Shown: in pieces, positions 53,593 through 63,317 of the stretch
Position numbering within the stretch: the first letter of the stretch is position 1
Layout: each line of letters begins with the position of its first letter
DNA from: Mordavella massiliensis
Lineage (GTDB): Bacteria > Bacillota > Clostridia > Lachnospirales > Lachnospiraceae
Direction of reading: 5' to 3'
Assembly: GCF_016902415.1 (NCBI RefSeq)
Contig: NZ_JACJLV010000013.1
Span: 1 to 63,349 of the forward strand
Length of the DNA: 63,349 nucleotides
Translations under genes and position numbers: made by a program
The notes under the pieces: model-generated
Told to the model about the DNA's origin: nothing
Databases searched by the model: none
Seen by the model: only the letters and a program-made list of their open reading frames with translations

Positions 53593-53657
53593 TGTCGAGA
53601 ATTGTTCCTGTTTTCCGACAGCAATTTCTTGCCTTGCCAGCTTTCGAATTATATAAT
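53593..53657 (+). promoter_or_regulatory. spo0A promoter region with Spo0A-box-like sites
   Basis: TTGCCT at 53629-53634 and TATAAT at 53652-53657, 17 bp apart, form a SigA-type promoter. Upstream, TGTCGAG (53593-53599) and TCCGACA (53614-53620, the reverse strand reading TGTCGGA) each differ by one base from the Spo0A box TGTCGAA and are placed as an inverted pair. Autoregulation by phosphorylated Spo0A is inferred. Confidence 0.55.
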
Positions 53658-53701
53658 TTATCTCGACGGTTTTCTGTAAGGAGAAGGAGGCATAAGGCAA
53701 A

Positions 53702-54490
53702 ATGAGCGAGATAAGCGTGGCAATCGCCGACGACAACGAGCGAATACTGGATCTGCTTGGCGAAATCGTTGAAAATGACAGAGAGCTTCATTTGGTCGGT
53801 AAAGCAAATAACGGTGAGGATGCATACCGCATCATCCGCGAAAAACAGCCGGATGTAGTGCTTTTAGATCTGATCATGCCAAAAATGGACGGGCTTAGCG
53901 TCATGGAGACGGTGAACCGGGATAAAGATCTGAAAAAACAGCCTGGATTTATTGTGATCACAGCAGTGGGACAGGAGAGAATTACAGAAGATGCCTTCAA
54001 AAACGGAGCAAGTTACTATATCATGAAACCTTTTCAAAATGATATGATCGTAAGCAGGATCAAGATGGCGGGAAAACCGGCGCATACAGGAAGTGCGGAT
54101 TCAGGGGCTTCCTTCGCCGCGCAGGCGGCTGCCCCGGGGATCAGCCTGGAGACCAGGGTCACAGATATGATCCATGAGATCGGGATACCCGCCCATATTA
54201 AGGGATATCATTATCTGAGGGACGCGATCATGATGGCAGTAGAGGATATGGATGTGCTGAATGCGGTCACCAAGGTATTGTATCCGACAGTGGCAAAGAT
54301 GCATCAGACTACGGCAAGCCGGGTGGAACGGGCGATCCGGCACGCCATCGAAGTGGCCTGGAGCCGGGGAAAGCTGGATACACTGGACCATTTGTTTGGG
54401 TATACGGTCAGTAACGGAAAAGGAAAACCGACGAATTCGGAATTTATTGCGCTGATCGCAGATACGATCCGGTTAGAAACGAAAAACTAA
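53702..54490 (+). CDS. spo0A: Sporulation master regulator Spo0A
   Basis: A 262-residue response regulator that commits the cell to sporulation. The receiver domain (residues 5-120) has the acidic pair D10-D11, phosphorylation site D56 in [14 protein letters not shown] and lysine in YYIMKPF. The C-terminal DNA-binding domain shows [44 protein letters not shown] and the [15 protein letters not shown] end, nearly invariant in Spo0A. AAGGAGAAGGAGG precedes the ATG. No kinase or phosphorelay gene is nearby; in Clostridia orphan kinases phosphorylate it directly. Confidence 0.98.
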   Translation: MSEISVAIADDNERILDLLGEIVENDRELHLVGKANNGEDAYRIIREKQPDVVLLDLIMPKMDGLSVMETVNRDKDLKKQPGFIVITAVGQERITEDAFKNGASYYIMKPFQNDMIVSRIKMAGKPAHTGSADSGASFAAQAAAPGISLETRVTDMIHEIGIPAHIKGYHYLRDAIMMAVEDMDVLNAVTKVLYPTVAKMHQTTASRVERAIRHAIEVAWSRGKLDTLDHLFGYTVSNGKGKPTNSEFIALIADTIRLETKN

Positions 54491-54554
54491 TGCTTTTCTT
54501 CTGATAAAAAATAGGATATAATAGATGTATATCGCGAGGTTGGGAGGAAAAGCC

Positions 54555-55991
54555 ATGAAAAAAATACTATTTGCAGCTTCTGAATCAGTACCTTTTATTA
54601 AGACAGGAGGGTTGGCAGACGTTGTCGGTTCCCTTCCGAAGTATTTTGATAAAGAAAAGTATGATGTTCGGGTCATGCTGCCAAAATATATGTGCATGAA
54701 GCAGGAATGGAAGGATAAACTGACATACCGCACGCATTTTTACATGGATCTGAACTGGAGAAAACAGTATGTAGGGATCCTGGAACTGGAATATGATGGA
54801 ATTCTGTTTTATTTCATCGACAATGAATATTATTTCAATGGTTTTGCGCCATATGGAGAGATGTATGCAGATATTGAAAAATTTGCGTTTTTCTCCAAGG
54901 CGGTTTTAAGTTCCCTGCCGCTGATCGATTTCCGGCCGGACATCATCCACTGTCACGACTGGCAGACCGGACTGATCCCGGTATTCCTTGACAACTTCCG
55001 CTATGGCAATGAATATTACAGGGGGATCAAGACCATTATGACGATCCATAACCTGAAGTTCCAGGGCACCTGGGATACCAAGCGGGTGAGAGATATCACC
55101 GGACTTCCCCAGTATTATTTTGTTCCGGATAAACTGGAAGCATACAAGGACGCCAATTACCTGAAGGGCGGTATGGTTTATGCAGACCGCATCACGACAG
55201 TGAGCAATACTTACGCGGAAGAGATCAAGATGCCGTTCTACGGAGAGAAGCTGGACGGTCTTATGAACGCCCGCGCCAACTGTCTGTCCGGTATTGTCAA
55301 CGGTATTGATTATGACGACTATAATCCGGAGACAGACAGATTTATTGAAAAGAACTATACAGTAGAGAATTTCCGCAAAGAGAAGATCAAGAATAAACTG
55401 GCTCTGCAGAAAGAACTGAATCTGGATCAGGATAATAAGGTTATGATGATCGGTATTGTATCCAGACTGACGGACCAGAAGGGATTTGACCTGGTGGCCT
55501 ACGTAATGGACGAGTTGTGTCAGGATGCAGTGCAGATCGTGGCGCTGGGAACCGGAGAAGAACAGTATGAAAATATGTTCCGCCATTTTGCATGGAAATA
55601 TCCCGGAAAGGTTTCCGCAAATATCTATTATTCCGAGGCGATGTCTCATAAGATCTATGCGGGCAGTGATGCGTTCCTTATGCCGTCGCTGTTTGAACCC
55701 TGCGGATTAAGCCAGCTTATGAGCCTGCGGTATGGTACCGTTCCGATCGTAAGAGAGACCGGCGGACTGAAAGATACGGTAGAGCCTTATAATGAATATG
55801 AAAAGACAGGCACCGGATTCAGCTTCATGAATTACAATGCCCATGAGATGCTTGGAACGGTACGCTATGCGGAACGCATTTTCTATGACAAGAAGAGAGA
55901 CTGGAACAAGATTGTAGAAAGAGGCATGAAAAAGGATTTCTCGTGGAAGAATTCCGCGAAACAGTACGAAGAACTGTATGATAATATGTAG
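54555..55991 (+). CDS. glgA: Glycogen synthase (ADP-glucose, GT5)
   Basis: A 478-residue GT5 glycosyltransferase that extends alpha-1,4-glucan from ADP-glucose. The N-terminal substrate motif KTGGLADVVGSLPK (residues 15-28), HDWQTGLIPV, and the C-terminal LFEPCGLSQLMSLRYGTVPIVRETGGL are canonical. The ATG at 54555 follows GGGAGGAAAAGCC; an ATG at 54525 lies before this. A TATAAT at 54517-54522 gives a probable promoter. No other glycogen genes are nearby; glycogen storage is linked to sporulation in several Clostridia, so its place after spo0A may be meaningful. Confidence 0.95.
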   Translation: MKKILFAASESVPFIKTGGLADVVGSLPKYFDKEKYDVRVMLPKYMCMKQEWKDKLTYRTHFYMDLNWRKQYVGILELEYDGILFYFIDNEYYFNGFAPYGEMYADIEKFAFFSKAVLSSLPLIDFRPDIIHCHDWQTGLIPVFLDNFRYGNEYYRGIKTIMTIHNLKFQGTWDTKRVRDITGLPQYYFVPDKLEAYKDANYLKGGMVYADRITTVSNTYAEEIKMPFYGEKLDGLMNARANCLSGIVNGIDYDDYNPETDRFIEKNYTVENFRKEKIKNKLALQKELNLDQDNKVMMIGIVSRLTDQKGFDLVAYVMDELCQDAVQIVALGTGEEQYENMFRHFAWKYPGKVSANIYYSEAMSHKIYAGSDAFLMPSLFEPCGLSQLMSLRYGTVPIVRETGGLKDTVEPYNEYEKTGTGFSFMNYNAHEMLGTVRYAERIFYDKKRDWNKIVERGMKKDFSWKNSAKQYEELYDNM

Positions 55992-56015
55992 ACCCCGATT
56001 CAGAGGAGTACTAGG

Positions 56016-56885
56016 ATGAGAATAAGTGAGATATTAAAGAGCAGGGAGCCGCATATCTCTTTTGAGATATTCCCGCCGAAAACAGACGCAGGATTTGAGA
56101 GCGTGATCCATGCCGCAGACCAGATCGCGGAGCTTCGCCCGTCCTATATCAGTGTGACATACGGAGCCGGAGGAGGCACCAGCAAGAATACGGTGAAGAT
56201 CGCCTCCCATATCAAGCATAATAAGAATGTGACCAGCCTGGCCCATCTGACCTGTGTGTCTTCTACCAAAGACATGGTACATAAGGTGATCGATGAGCTG
56301 AAAGAACAGGGGATTGAAAATGTGCTTGCGCTCCGGGGAGATATTCCGCAGGATTCAGAGTTTCCGCTGCCGAATCATTACCGGTATGCCAGTGAACTGA
56401 TCGAGGATATCAGGAGCAGAGGAGATTTCTGTATCGGCGCGGCCTGCTATCCGGAAGGCCATGTGGAAACCGAGCATAAAGCGGATGATATCCTGAATCT
56501 GAAGCATAAAGTAGATTGCGGTGTGGATTTTCTGACAACACAGATGTTTTTTGATAACAGCATTCTTTACAATTTTCTGTATCGGATCCGGGAGAAGGGG
56601 ATCACGGTTCCGGTAGTGCCGGGGATTATGCCGGTAACCAGTGCAAAGCAGATCAAACGGATCGGATTTTTGTCAGGAACGATGCTTCCGCAGCGTTTCC
56701 TTGCAGTGGTAGACCGGTTCGGGGATGACCCGGAAGCCATGAAGCAGGCAGGCATTGCTTATGCTACGGACCAGATCATTGATCTTTTTGCCAATGGAGT
56801 GAACCATGTCCATGTTTATTCTATGAATAAGCCGGAAGTGGCAGAAGCTATCATGAAAAATCTTTCACAGATCGTGAAAGCATAA
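56016..56885 (+). CDS. metF: 5,10-methylenetetrahydrofolate reductase
   Basis: A 289-residue FAD-dependent TIM-barrel enzyme making 5-methyltetrahydrofolate, the methyl donor for methionine synthase. ISFEIFPPKTDAGFES opens with the catalytic glutamate, and VTYGAGGGTSKNTV, LAHLTCVS, NVLALRGDIP and DFLTTQMFFDN follow in the usual order. It begins 24 bp after glgA and continues into the reactivation-domain gene after 10 bp, forming a methionine unit. No MetV partner gene, typical of acetogens, is seen. Confidence 0.96.
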   Translation: MRISEILKSREPHISFEIFPPKTDAGFESVIHAADQIAELRPSYISVTYGAGGGTSKNTVKIASHIKHNKNVTSLAHLTCVSSTKDMVHKVIDELKEQGIENVLALRGDIPQDSEFPLPNHYRYASELIEDIRSRGDFCIGAACYPEGHVETEHKADDILNLKHKVDCGVDFLTTQMFFDNSILYNFLYRIREKGITVPVVPGIMPVTSAKQIKRIGFLSGTMLPQRFLAVVDRFGDDPEAMKQAGIAYATDQIIDLFANGVNHVHVYSMNKPEVAEAIMKNLSQIVKA

Positions 56886-56895
56886 GGATACTCGT

Positions 56896-57543
56896 ATGGA
56901 TAAAAGAACAGGAGAGGCTGTTCGTTATTTGGGGTATGGAAACCATGCGGTAGATGAGGATACGCTTGGCCTGATCGAAGCTTCCTTTTCGGAACTTTCG
57001 GAGACGGCAAAGAAACGAATCGTCTATCGCATTTTTGAATTACAGACTCCGGATGACGAACAGGTCATCATTGGCAATTATCTGGTGAAAAGCAGGAATC
57101 TGGCCAGGAATCTGCAGGGATGTGAAAAAGTGGTCCTTTTAGGGGCTACGCTCGGTGCAGGCGTAGATCTTCTGCTTCGCCGCTACGCACTGACAGAAGT
57201 TGCAAGAGCGGCCGTTATGCAGGCGTGTGCAGCTGCCGATCTGGAGGAATATCTGGATGAATGGCAGGAAGGATTTAAAAAGAAGATGGCAAAAGAGGGA
57301 TGGTATCTGCGACCCAGATTCAGTCCCGGATACGGTGATTTTTCCATTCTCTGCCAGGAGCAGATCCTTCGGATGCTGGACGCGGCAAAACGAATCGGAC
57401 TTACTATGACGGACAGCTATATGCTGACGCCGACCAAATCAGTGACTGCGCTGATCGGTCTTGGCAGGGAAAACACCTTGTGCGGCAAAGGCGGCTGTGA
57501 AGAATGTGAAAAGACAGACTGTGTTTATCGGAGGAGCACATAG
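56896..57543 (+). CDS. Stand-alone methionine synthase reactivation domain protein
   Basis: A 215-residue protein resembling the C-terminal AdoMet-binding reactivation domain of E. coli MetH, which reductively remethylates inactive cob(II)alamin. The segment RPRFSPGYGDFSILCQEQIL with YMLTPTKSVTALIGLG corresponds to the AdoMet-binding part. It ends in a cysteine-rich tail, CGKGGCEECEKTDCVYRRS, with five cysteines that could bind a metal or Fe-S cluster. The adjoining metH lacks this domain, so the two together replace a full-length MetH. The stop directly abuts the metH ATG. Confidence 0.85.
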   Translation: MDKRTGEAVRYLGYGNHAVDEDTLGLIEASFSELSETAKKRIVYRIFELQTPDDEQVIIGNYLVKSRNLARNLQGCEKVVLLGATLGAGVDLLLRRYALTEVARAAVMQACAAADLEEYLDEWQEGFKKKMAKEGWYLRPRFSPGYGDFSILCQEQILRMLDAAKRIGLTMTDSYMLTPTKSVTALIGLGRENTLCGKGGCEECEKTDCVYRRST

Positions 57544-59943
57544 ATGCTGAAAGAACGATTAGGAAAAGAAGTATTATATTTTGACGGTGGGATGGGTACC
57601 CTTCTTCAGGAAAAAGGACTGCAGGCCGGAGAGCTTCCGGAGATCTGGAACCTTACGCATATGGAAGAAGTGATCGAGATCCACCGGGATTATTTTGAAG
57701 CCGGAAGTGATATCGTACTGACGAACACTTTCGGCGCAAATGCGTTGAAATTCCAGGATTCAGAATACGAACTGGAGGATATTGTAACCGCAGCCGTGAT
57801 TCATGTAAAAGAAGCGGCTTATCTTGGAGTCCATGATGACAGGGAGGTCTATACCGCTCTGGATATCGGCCCGACAGGAAAGCTGTTAAAGCCGATGGGG
57901 GATCTGGATTTTGAAGACGCATACCAGGCATTTGCCCAGGTGATGCGCTGGGGCGAGGCAGCTGGAGCGGATCTGATCCATATTGAGACCATGAGCGATA
58001 CCTATGAGATGAAAGCCGCTGTGCTGGCTGCAAAGGAGCAGACGTCTCTACCGGTATTTGCCACGATGATCTTTGATGAGAAAGGAAGACTTCTGACCGG
58101 CGCGGACGTGCGTTCCGCCATGGCTATGCTGGAAGGACTTGGCGTGGATGCGCTTGGCATCAACTGCGGTCTGGGACCGGAGCAGATGCTGCCCATTTTT
58201 CAGGAAATTGTCAGCCATACCTCCCTTCCCGTGATCGTAAAGCCCAACGCCGGACTTCCCAAACAGAAGGATGGAGCGGTTTACTATGATGTGACGCCAA
58301 AAGAGTTTGTCCGTGTGATGGAAAAGATCGTGGACGGCGGAGCTGCTGTGATCGGCGGATGCTGCGGGACCACGCCGGGACATATCCGGAACATGACGGA
58401 GAGTTTCGGACGGCGGGCGGTAAAAAAGGTGGATCATAAAGAAGAGACGGTCGTATCGTCCTATGGGGCCGCAGTCGTTCTTGACGACTGTCCGGTGGTC
58501 ATCGGAGAGAGGATCAATCCGACAGGAAAGAAGCGGTTGAAACAGGCGCTGAAGGAGCAGGACTTTGACTACATCTTAAAAGAAGGAATCCGCCAGCAGG
58601 AACTGGGCGCTCAGATCCTGGATGTTAATGTGGGACTGCCGGATATCGATGAAACGGCGATGATGCGGGAGGCTGTATCGAGACTGCAGAGTATTACCAG
58701 CCTTCCTTTGCAGATCGACACGGTGGACCCGGAGGCGCTGGAATCTGCCATGCGGATCTACAACGGGAAGCCGATGGTAAATTCTGTAAGCGGCAAGCAG
58801 GAATCTATGGATCAGGTATTTCCTCTGGTGAAAAAATACGGGGGAGTCGTGGTCGGTCTTACTCTGGATGAGTCCGGGATTCCGGATACAGCAGAGGGAC
58901 GGATCCGGATCGCCGGGAAAATTATAAAAGAGGCAGAAAAATACGGGATCAGAAAGAAGGATCTGGTGATCGATGTACTGACCATGACAGTAAGTTCTGA
59001 TCCGGGCAGTGCCCGTGTTACACTGGATGCGCTGCGTGGCGTCAAAGAAAAATTTGGAGTTGCGACCGTGCTGGGCGTATCGAACATTTCCTTTGGACTG
59101 CCGAACCGGGCGGCGCTCAATGCGAATTTTTATACCATGGCTCTGGAGGCAGGGCTTGACGCAGGGATCATCAATCCGGCGTCGGAAGATATGATGTGTT
59201 CTTACCGTTCTTTCCTTGCCCTGACCGGACAGGATCCTAATTTTGAAGGATACATCGGCCAGTATGGCGGAACGGAAGCCTCGGAGACAGGGAAGAAACA
59301 TCCGGAAACTTCCGGGGAAATGCCGCTTGAGGCAGCCATTGAAAAAGGGATGAAAAAGGAAGCAGCCTGGGCGGCCGAACAGCTTTTGAAAGAGCAGGAT
59401 TCCCTTTCCATTATTAACAGGTATCTGATCCCGGCTCTTGACAGAGTGGGAAAAGGATTTGAAAAAGGGACGGTATTTCTTCCCCAGCTTCTGATGAGCG
59501 CCGATGCGGCAAAGCAGGCATTTTCCGTATTAAAAGAAGCCATGCCCGCGCAGGAAGAGGGAGAAAAAGACCGGCCAAAGGTCATTCTTGCCACTGTGAA
59601 AGGCGACATTCACGATATCGGGAAGAATATCGTAAAAGTGCTGCTGGAAAATTACAGTTTTGACGTACTGGATCTGGGGAAAGATGTTCCCCCGGAGGAC
59701 ATTTTGAAAAAAGCTGTGGATGAGGATGTAAAGCTTGTAGGCTTAAGCGCTCTGATGACCACCACCGTAGCCAGCATGGAAGAGACGATCCGCCTGCTGC
59801 GCCGGGAGAAGCCGGACTGCAGGGTGATGGTAGGCGGCGCGGTTTTGAATCAGGAATATGCGGATATGATCGGAGCGGATTTCTATGGGAAAGACGCTAT
59901 GCAGTCCGTGTATTATGCGCAGGAAATTTTTCATCAGATATAA
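57544..59943 (+). CDS. metH: Cobalamin-dependent methionine synthase lacking the reactivation domain
   Basis: A 799-residue protein with three of the four MetH modules. The homocysteine domain (1-300) has zinc ligands in GINCGLGP and [11 protein letters not shown] near residue 269; the methyltetrahydrofolate domain (about 315-590) begins [18 protein letters not shown]; the cobalamin cap and Rossmann module follow, with the B12 signature [10 protein letters not shown] near residue 686. The usual C-terminal reactivation domain of about 330 residues is absent and is supplied by the preceding gene. CGGAGGAGC lies before the ATG, inside the upstream gene. Confidence 0.95.
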   Translation: MLKERLGKEVLYFDGGMGTLLQEKGLQAGELPEIWNLTHMEEVIEIHRDYFEAGSDIVLTNTFGANALKFQDSEYELEDIVTAAVIHVKEAAYLGVHDDREVYTALDIGPTGKLLKPMGDLDFEDAYQAFAQVMRWGEAAGADLIHIETMSDTYEMKAAVLAAKEQTSLPVFATMIFDEKGRLLTGADVRSAMAMLEGLGVDALGINCGLGPEQMLPIFQEIVSHTSLPVIVKPNAGLPKQKDGAVYYDVTPKEFVRVMEKIVDGGAAVIGGCCGTTPGHIRNMTESFGRRAVKKVDHKEETVVSSYGAAVVLDDCPVVIGERINPTGKKRLKQALKEQDFDYILKEGIRQQELGAQILDVNVGLPDIDETAMMREAVSRLQSITSLPLQIDTVDPEALESAMRIYNGKPMVNSVSGKQESMDQVFPLVKKYGGVVVGLTLDESGIPDTAEGRIRIAGKIIKEAEKYGIRKKDLVIDVLTMTVSSDPGSARVTLDALRGVKEKFGVATVLGVSNISFGLPNRAALNANFYTMALEAGLDAGIINPASEDMMCSYRSFLALTGQDPNFEGYIGQYGGTEASETGKKHPETSGEMPLEAAIEKGMKKEAAWAAEQLLKEQDSLSIINRYLIPALDRVGKGFEKGTVFLPQLLMSADAAKQAFSVLKEAMPAQEEGEKDRPKVILATVKGDIHDIGKNIVKVLLENYSFDVLDLGKDVPPEDILKKAVDEDVKLVGLSALMTTTVASMEETIRLLRREKPDCRVMVGGAVLNQEYADMIGADFYGKDAMQSVYYAQEIFHQI

Positions 59944-59966
59944 CTTACAACAAGGAGGAGACAGAC

Positions 59967-60974
59967 ATGGGATTAGTATTACCAAATGCATATGATCCGC
60001 GTATGGATGTGCGGACCACACAGGAAGCGATCAAGTATATCCGGGACACCTTTCAGAAGGAACTGGGAAAAGAAATGAACCTGGAGAGGATCTCCGCGCC
60101 TCTGTTCGTGGCAAAAAGCAGCGGCCTCAATGACGATCTGAACGGCGTGGAGCGCCCGGTGCAGTTTGATATGGCGGCCATCGAAGGAGAAACCATGGAA
60201 GTGGTGCATTCTCTGGCAAAATGGAAAAGAATGGCTCTCCATGAATATGGATTTCAGCCTGGAGAAGGTCTGTATACCAATATGAACGCGATCCGGAGAG
60301 ATGAAGAGCTTGACAACCTTCATTCCTGCTATGTGGACCAGTGGGACTGGGAAAAGGTGATCACAAAAGAAGAGCGCACAGAGGAAAAGTTGAAAGAAAC
60401 GGTGAAAACGCTGTTTAAGATCATCAAACATATGGAGCATGAGGTATGGTATAAGTATCCGCAGGCTGTGAAACGGCTTCCGGAAAATGTGGTCTTTATC
60501 ACCACACAGGAACTGGAAGACCGGTATCCCAACCATACGCCCAAAGAAAGAGAAAATCTGATCACCAAAGAATACGGCTGTGTATTTCTGATGAAGATCG
60601 GCGATAAGTTAAAGAGCGGAAAACCCCACGACGGGCGGGCACCGGACTATGATGACTGGGAGCTGAACGGAGATATCCTGTTCTGGTATGATACGCTTGG
60701 ATGCGCGCTGGAGATCTCCAGTATGGGAATCCGCGTAGACGAAAAATCCCTGGAAGAACAGTTGAAAAAAGCAGGCTGCGAGGATCGTAAAAACCTGCCT
60801 TATCACAAGATGCTGTTAAACGGGGAACTCCCGTATACTATTGGCGGCGGCATCGGCCAGTCCAGACTGTGCATGCTGCTTCTGGACAGAGCCCATATCG
60901 GCGAGGTACAGGCAAGCATCTGGCCGGAAGAGATGCGGGAAACCTGCAAAAAACACCATATCATTTTGCTGTAA
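59967..60974 (+). CDS. asnA: Aspartate-ammonia ligase (ammonia-dependent asparagine synthetase A)
   Basis: A 335-residue class II aminoacyl-tRNA synthetase-like enzyme making asparagine from aspartate, ammonia and [54 protein letters not shown] and the motif 3-like [14 protein letters not shown] are typical of AsnA. CAAGGAGGAGACAGAC precedes the ATG, 23 bp after metH. No T-box lies upstream, so control would come from the metF-metH transcript or an unseen promoter. Confidence 0.95.
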   Translation: MGLVLPNAYDPRMDVRTTQEAIKYIRDTFQKELGKEMNLERISAPLFVAKSSGLNDDLNGVERPVQFDMAAIEGETMEVVHSLAKWKRMALHEYGFQPGEGLYTNMNAIRRDEELDNLHSCYVDQWDWEKVITKEERTEEKLKETVKTLFKIIKHMEHEVWYKYPQAVKRLPENVVFITTQELEDRYPNHTPKERENLITKEYGCVFLMKIGDKLKSGKPHDGRAPDYDDWELNGDILFWYDTLGCALEISSMGIRVDEKSLEEQLKKAGCEDRKNLPYHKMLLNGELPYTIGGGIGQSRLCMLLLDRAHIGEVQASIWPEEMRETCKKHHIILL

Positions 60975-60998
60975 AACAGGGTAAAATACATAGAGACA

Positions 60999-61011
60999 GG
61001 ACAGCCTGTCC
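60999..61011. promoter_or_regulatory. Dyad upstream of the hydrogenase gene
   Basis: GGACAG-C-CTGTCC is a perfect 6-1-6 palindrome, 40 bp ahead of the hydrogenase ATG, next to TAGTATGAGTATAAA, which could hold a -10 element. It may be an operator; its factor is unknown. The arms are short enough that chance is possible. Confidence 0.4.
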
Positions 61012-61050
61012 ATAGTATGAGTATAAAAACAAGATAAAGGAGAGCATACG

Positions 61051-62571
61051 ATGGTAAGAGGTTTGGATACCACAGTAAGAAAATTAAGAAGGAAGGTCTT
61101 TGAAGAGGTCGCAAGACTTGGTTTCCGCGCCAATGAGGAAAACTTTGCAGAGACACTCAATGACGAAGTAGAGGCGATCCCCTACCGGATGGTCAATGAT
61201 GAAAAACGGTACCGGGAAAGCGTATACCGGGCGCGTGCGGTCTTAAGCGAAAGGCTGAGACTTGCCATGGGACTTTCTCTGCGACCGGAGGATAAGCCGG
61301 TCCATCTGACAGCAGGAATGGAGGCAAGCAATATTTCTGATAAATATTACGAGCCGCCGCTGATGCAGGTGATCCCGTCAGCCTGTGAGGCCTGCGAGGA
61401 AAAGGGCTACGAAGTCAGCAATATGTGTAAAGGATGTCTGGCTCATCCCTGTATGGAAGTCTGCCCAAAAGGAGCGATTTCCATGGTAAAGGGGAAATCC
61501 TATATTGATCAGTCCAAATGTATCAAGTGCGGAAAGTGTAAATCTGTCTGCCCATATGACGCCATCGCAAAGAAGGAGCGCCCCTGCGCCCAGGCCTGCG
61601 GAGTCGGCGCCATCACTTCCGATAAGATGGGACGGGCTTATGTGGATCCGGACAAATGTGTGTCTTGTGGAATGTGTATGGTAAACTGCCCCTTTGGCGC
61701 TATTTCTGATAAGTCTCAGATCTTCCAGCTTGCAAGAGCCTTGAGCGAAGGAGAGGAAATTGTTGCGGAGATCGCTCCTGCATTTTACGGGCAGTTTGGA
61801 GATAATATCACCCCCAGGAACCTGAAAGCCGCTCTGGAGGAAATGGGCTTTTCCGCGTTCTATGAAGTAGCCCTTGGCGCAGATATCGGCGCGATCGCGG
61901 AAGCGCACCACTATGTGGAAAAGGTAACCACAGGGGAACTTCCCTTCCTTCTGACTTCCTGCTGCCCCTCCTGGGCGATGCTGGCAAAGAAATACTTCCC
62001 GGATCTGGTGGATGAGGTGTCTCAGGAACTGACGCCTATGGTGGCGACAGCCCGCACCATCAAGCAGCAGCATCCCAATGCCAAGGTGGTATTCATCGGA
62101 CCCTGCGCCGCAAAGAAACTGGAAGCCATGAGAAGAACCGTCCGCAGCGACGTGGACTTTGTCATTACTTTTGAAGAACTGCAGGCGATGTTTGACGCCA
62201 AAGAGATCGACCTGACCAAGTACGAGGCAGAATCCTCCTTCCATGACGCGACCGGAGCCGGAAGAGGCTATGCGGTGGCCGGCGGCGTGGCGGAAGCCAT
62301 CGACAAATGTATCCGCGAGTATTATCCGGATGTGGAAGTGAACATTGAGCACGCAGAAGGACTGTCGGAGTGTAAGAAAGTACTGGCTCTTGCCAAGGCA
62401 GGCAAAATGAACGGCTGCCTCATTGAAGGCATGGGTTGCCCCGGCGGCTGTGTGGCCGGCGCGGGAACCAATATTCCGGTTGCCAAGGCTCAGAAGAAGA
62501 TCAAGGACTTTGTGAAAGCGTCCTCCAGACAGATTCCGCCCAAAGAGCTGGAAGAGATCGAACTGGATTAA
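61051..62571 (+). CDS. Monomeric [FeFe] hydrogenase, group B type
   Basis: A 506-residue iron-only hydrogenase interconverting protons and H2. The N-terminal 110 residues are helical and family-specific; ferredoxin-like cysteine motifs follow (CKGCLAHPCMEVCPKG, CIKCGKCKSVCPY, CVSCGMCMVNCPF), giving several [4Fe-4S] clusters. H-cluster motifs are TSCCPSW near residue 300, FIGPCAAKKLEA near 350 and MGCPGGCVAG near 460. The L1 and L2 motifs (ELTPMVATA and GPC instead of MPC) are those of group B enzymes, a less studied branch. No hydEFG maturation genes are in the window. AAAGGAGAGC precedes the ATG. Confidence 0.93.
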   Translation: MVRGLDTTVRKLRRKVFEEVARLGFRANEENFAETLNDEVEAIPYRMVNDEKRYRESVYRARAVLSERLRLAMGLSLRPEDKPVHLTAGMEASNISDKYYEPPLMQVIPSACEACEEKGYEVSNMCKGCLAHPCMEVCPKGAISMVKGKSYIDQSKCIKCGKCKSVCPYDAIAKKERPCAQACGVGAITSDKMGRAYVDPDKCVSCGMCMVNCPFGAISDKSQIFQLARALSEGEEIVAEIAPAFYGQFGDNITPRNLKAALEEMGFSAFYEVALGADIGAIAEAHHYVEKVTTGELPFLLTSCCPSWAMLAKKYFPDLVDEVSQELTPMVATARTIKQQHPNAKVVFIGPCAAKKLEAMRRTVRSDVDFVITFEELQAMFDAKEIDLTKYEAESSFHDATGAGRGYAVAGGVAEAIDKCIREYYPDVEVNIEHAEGLSECKKVLALAKAGKMNGCLIEGMGCPGGCVAGAGTNIPVAKAQKKIKDFVKASSRQIPPKELEEIELD

Positions 62572-62612
62572 TCCACATACTCTGGCAATAGAATAAAGTA
62601 AGACTTCAGGAG

Positions 62613-62660
62613 AAATCCCGGTTGTCCTAAAAATCATTTTGGGACAACCGGGATTTCTTT
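62613..62660 (+). terminator. Rho-independent terminator after the hydrogenase gene
   Basis: AAATCCCGGTTGTCC (62613-62627) pairs perfectly over 15 bp with GGACAACCGGGATTT (62642-62656), followed by CTTTG. It is nearly symmetric and could act in both directions. Confidence 0.93.
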
Positions 62661-62753
62661 GTCTAATATTCGCGAAATTTACATGGCCTTTCACGACACA
62701 AAAAACAGGTTGCACCGCAAAAGAGTATTGCTATTACGGAAGCGTGATAGCGT

Positions 62754-63311
62754 ATGCTTTCTGTATGCGGAGAAAGGAAAGGCCGTAATGAAAAAGACAA
62801 GTATTATGTGGCGGCGCAAAATTTAGAACCCAATACGGAAATAAAATACACATTCCAAAAAGATGCAGAAGGGAATGATGAGAATGGGCTGATTTCCAGT
62901 CAGACAGTGGAGGAAATATTACTCTATGTGAAAGAAGTCGGAAACACAGACGATACGGAAATATCGCTGACTCCAATCCAAACAGCTCCGGATGCATATA
63001 CATATTATATCAGGGATTATGTTGGGAGAAATCTGGAGGAATGCGGATATTTGTCTTTAGCCGGAGACTTCCGGGATGCTTACGGCGCGGAAACTGTTAA
63101 GTTTGTGCTGATTCCGGACGACGGGAGCTATATTGATCCCACAGATGAAGAGCAACTAAAAAAATACAAAGTTACAGAACAAAATATTGCTCCTAATACA
63201 GAAATAAACTTCACATTACAAAAAGACAGTAATGGAGAAGAATATGATAATCTTACCGAAAATCAGAATATAGAAGAAGTAGAACTACATCTGTCATTAG
63301 TGGAAGAGTAA
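62754..63311 (+). CDS. Truncated-looking protein with two repeat modules, function unknown
   Basis: A 185-residue reading frame holding two related modules. The second (about residues 84-185) is whole: YYIRDYVGRNLEECGYLSLAGD, an IDPTDEEQLKKYKV segment, then NIAPNTEINFTLQKDSNGEEYDNL and a beta-strand end. The first keeps only the second half (NLEPNTEIKYTFQKDAEGNDENGL, residues 23-46), and the 16 residues before it look unrelated, so the 5' part is probably lost. An in-frame stop at 62748 bounds it, and there is no good ribosome binding site at 62754. The sequence is richer in A/T than its neighbours. It may be the remnant of a secreted or membrane-anchored protein; no function is proposed. Confidence 0.5.
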   Translation: MLSVCGERKGRNEKDKYYVAAQNLEPNTEIKYTFQKDAEGNDENGLISSQTVEEILLYVKEVGNTDDTEISLTPIQTAPDAYTYYIRDYVGRNLEECGYLSLAGDFRDAYGAETVKFVLIPDDGSYIDPTDEEQLKKYKVTEQNIAPNTEINFTLQKDSNGEEYDNLTENQNIEEVELHLSLVEE

Positions 63312-63317
63312 GGGAAG

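Noticed and set aside
61378-62715. A 445-codon open frame antisense to the hydrogenase gene
   Set aside because: The plus-strand frame has the full set of Fe-S and H-cluster motifs. The antisense text shows no domain.
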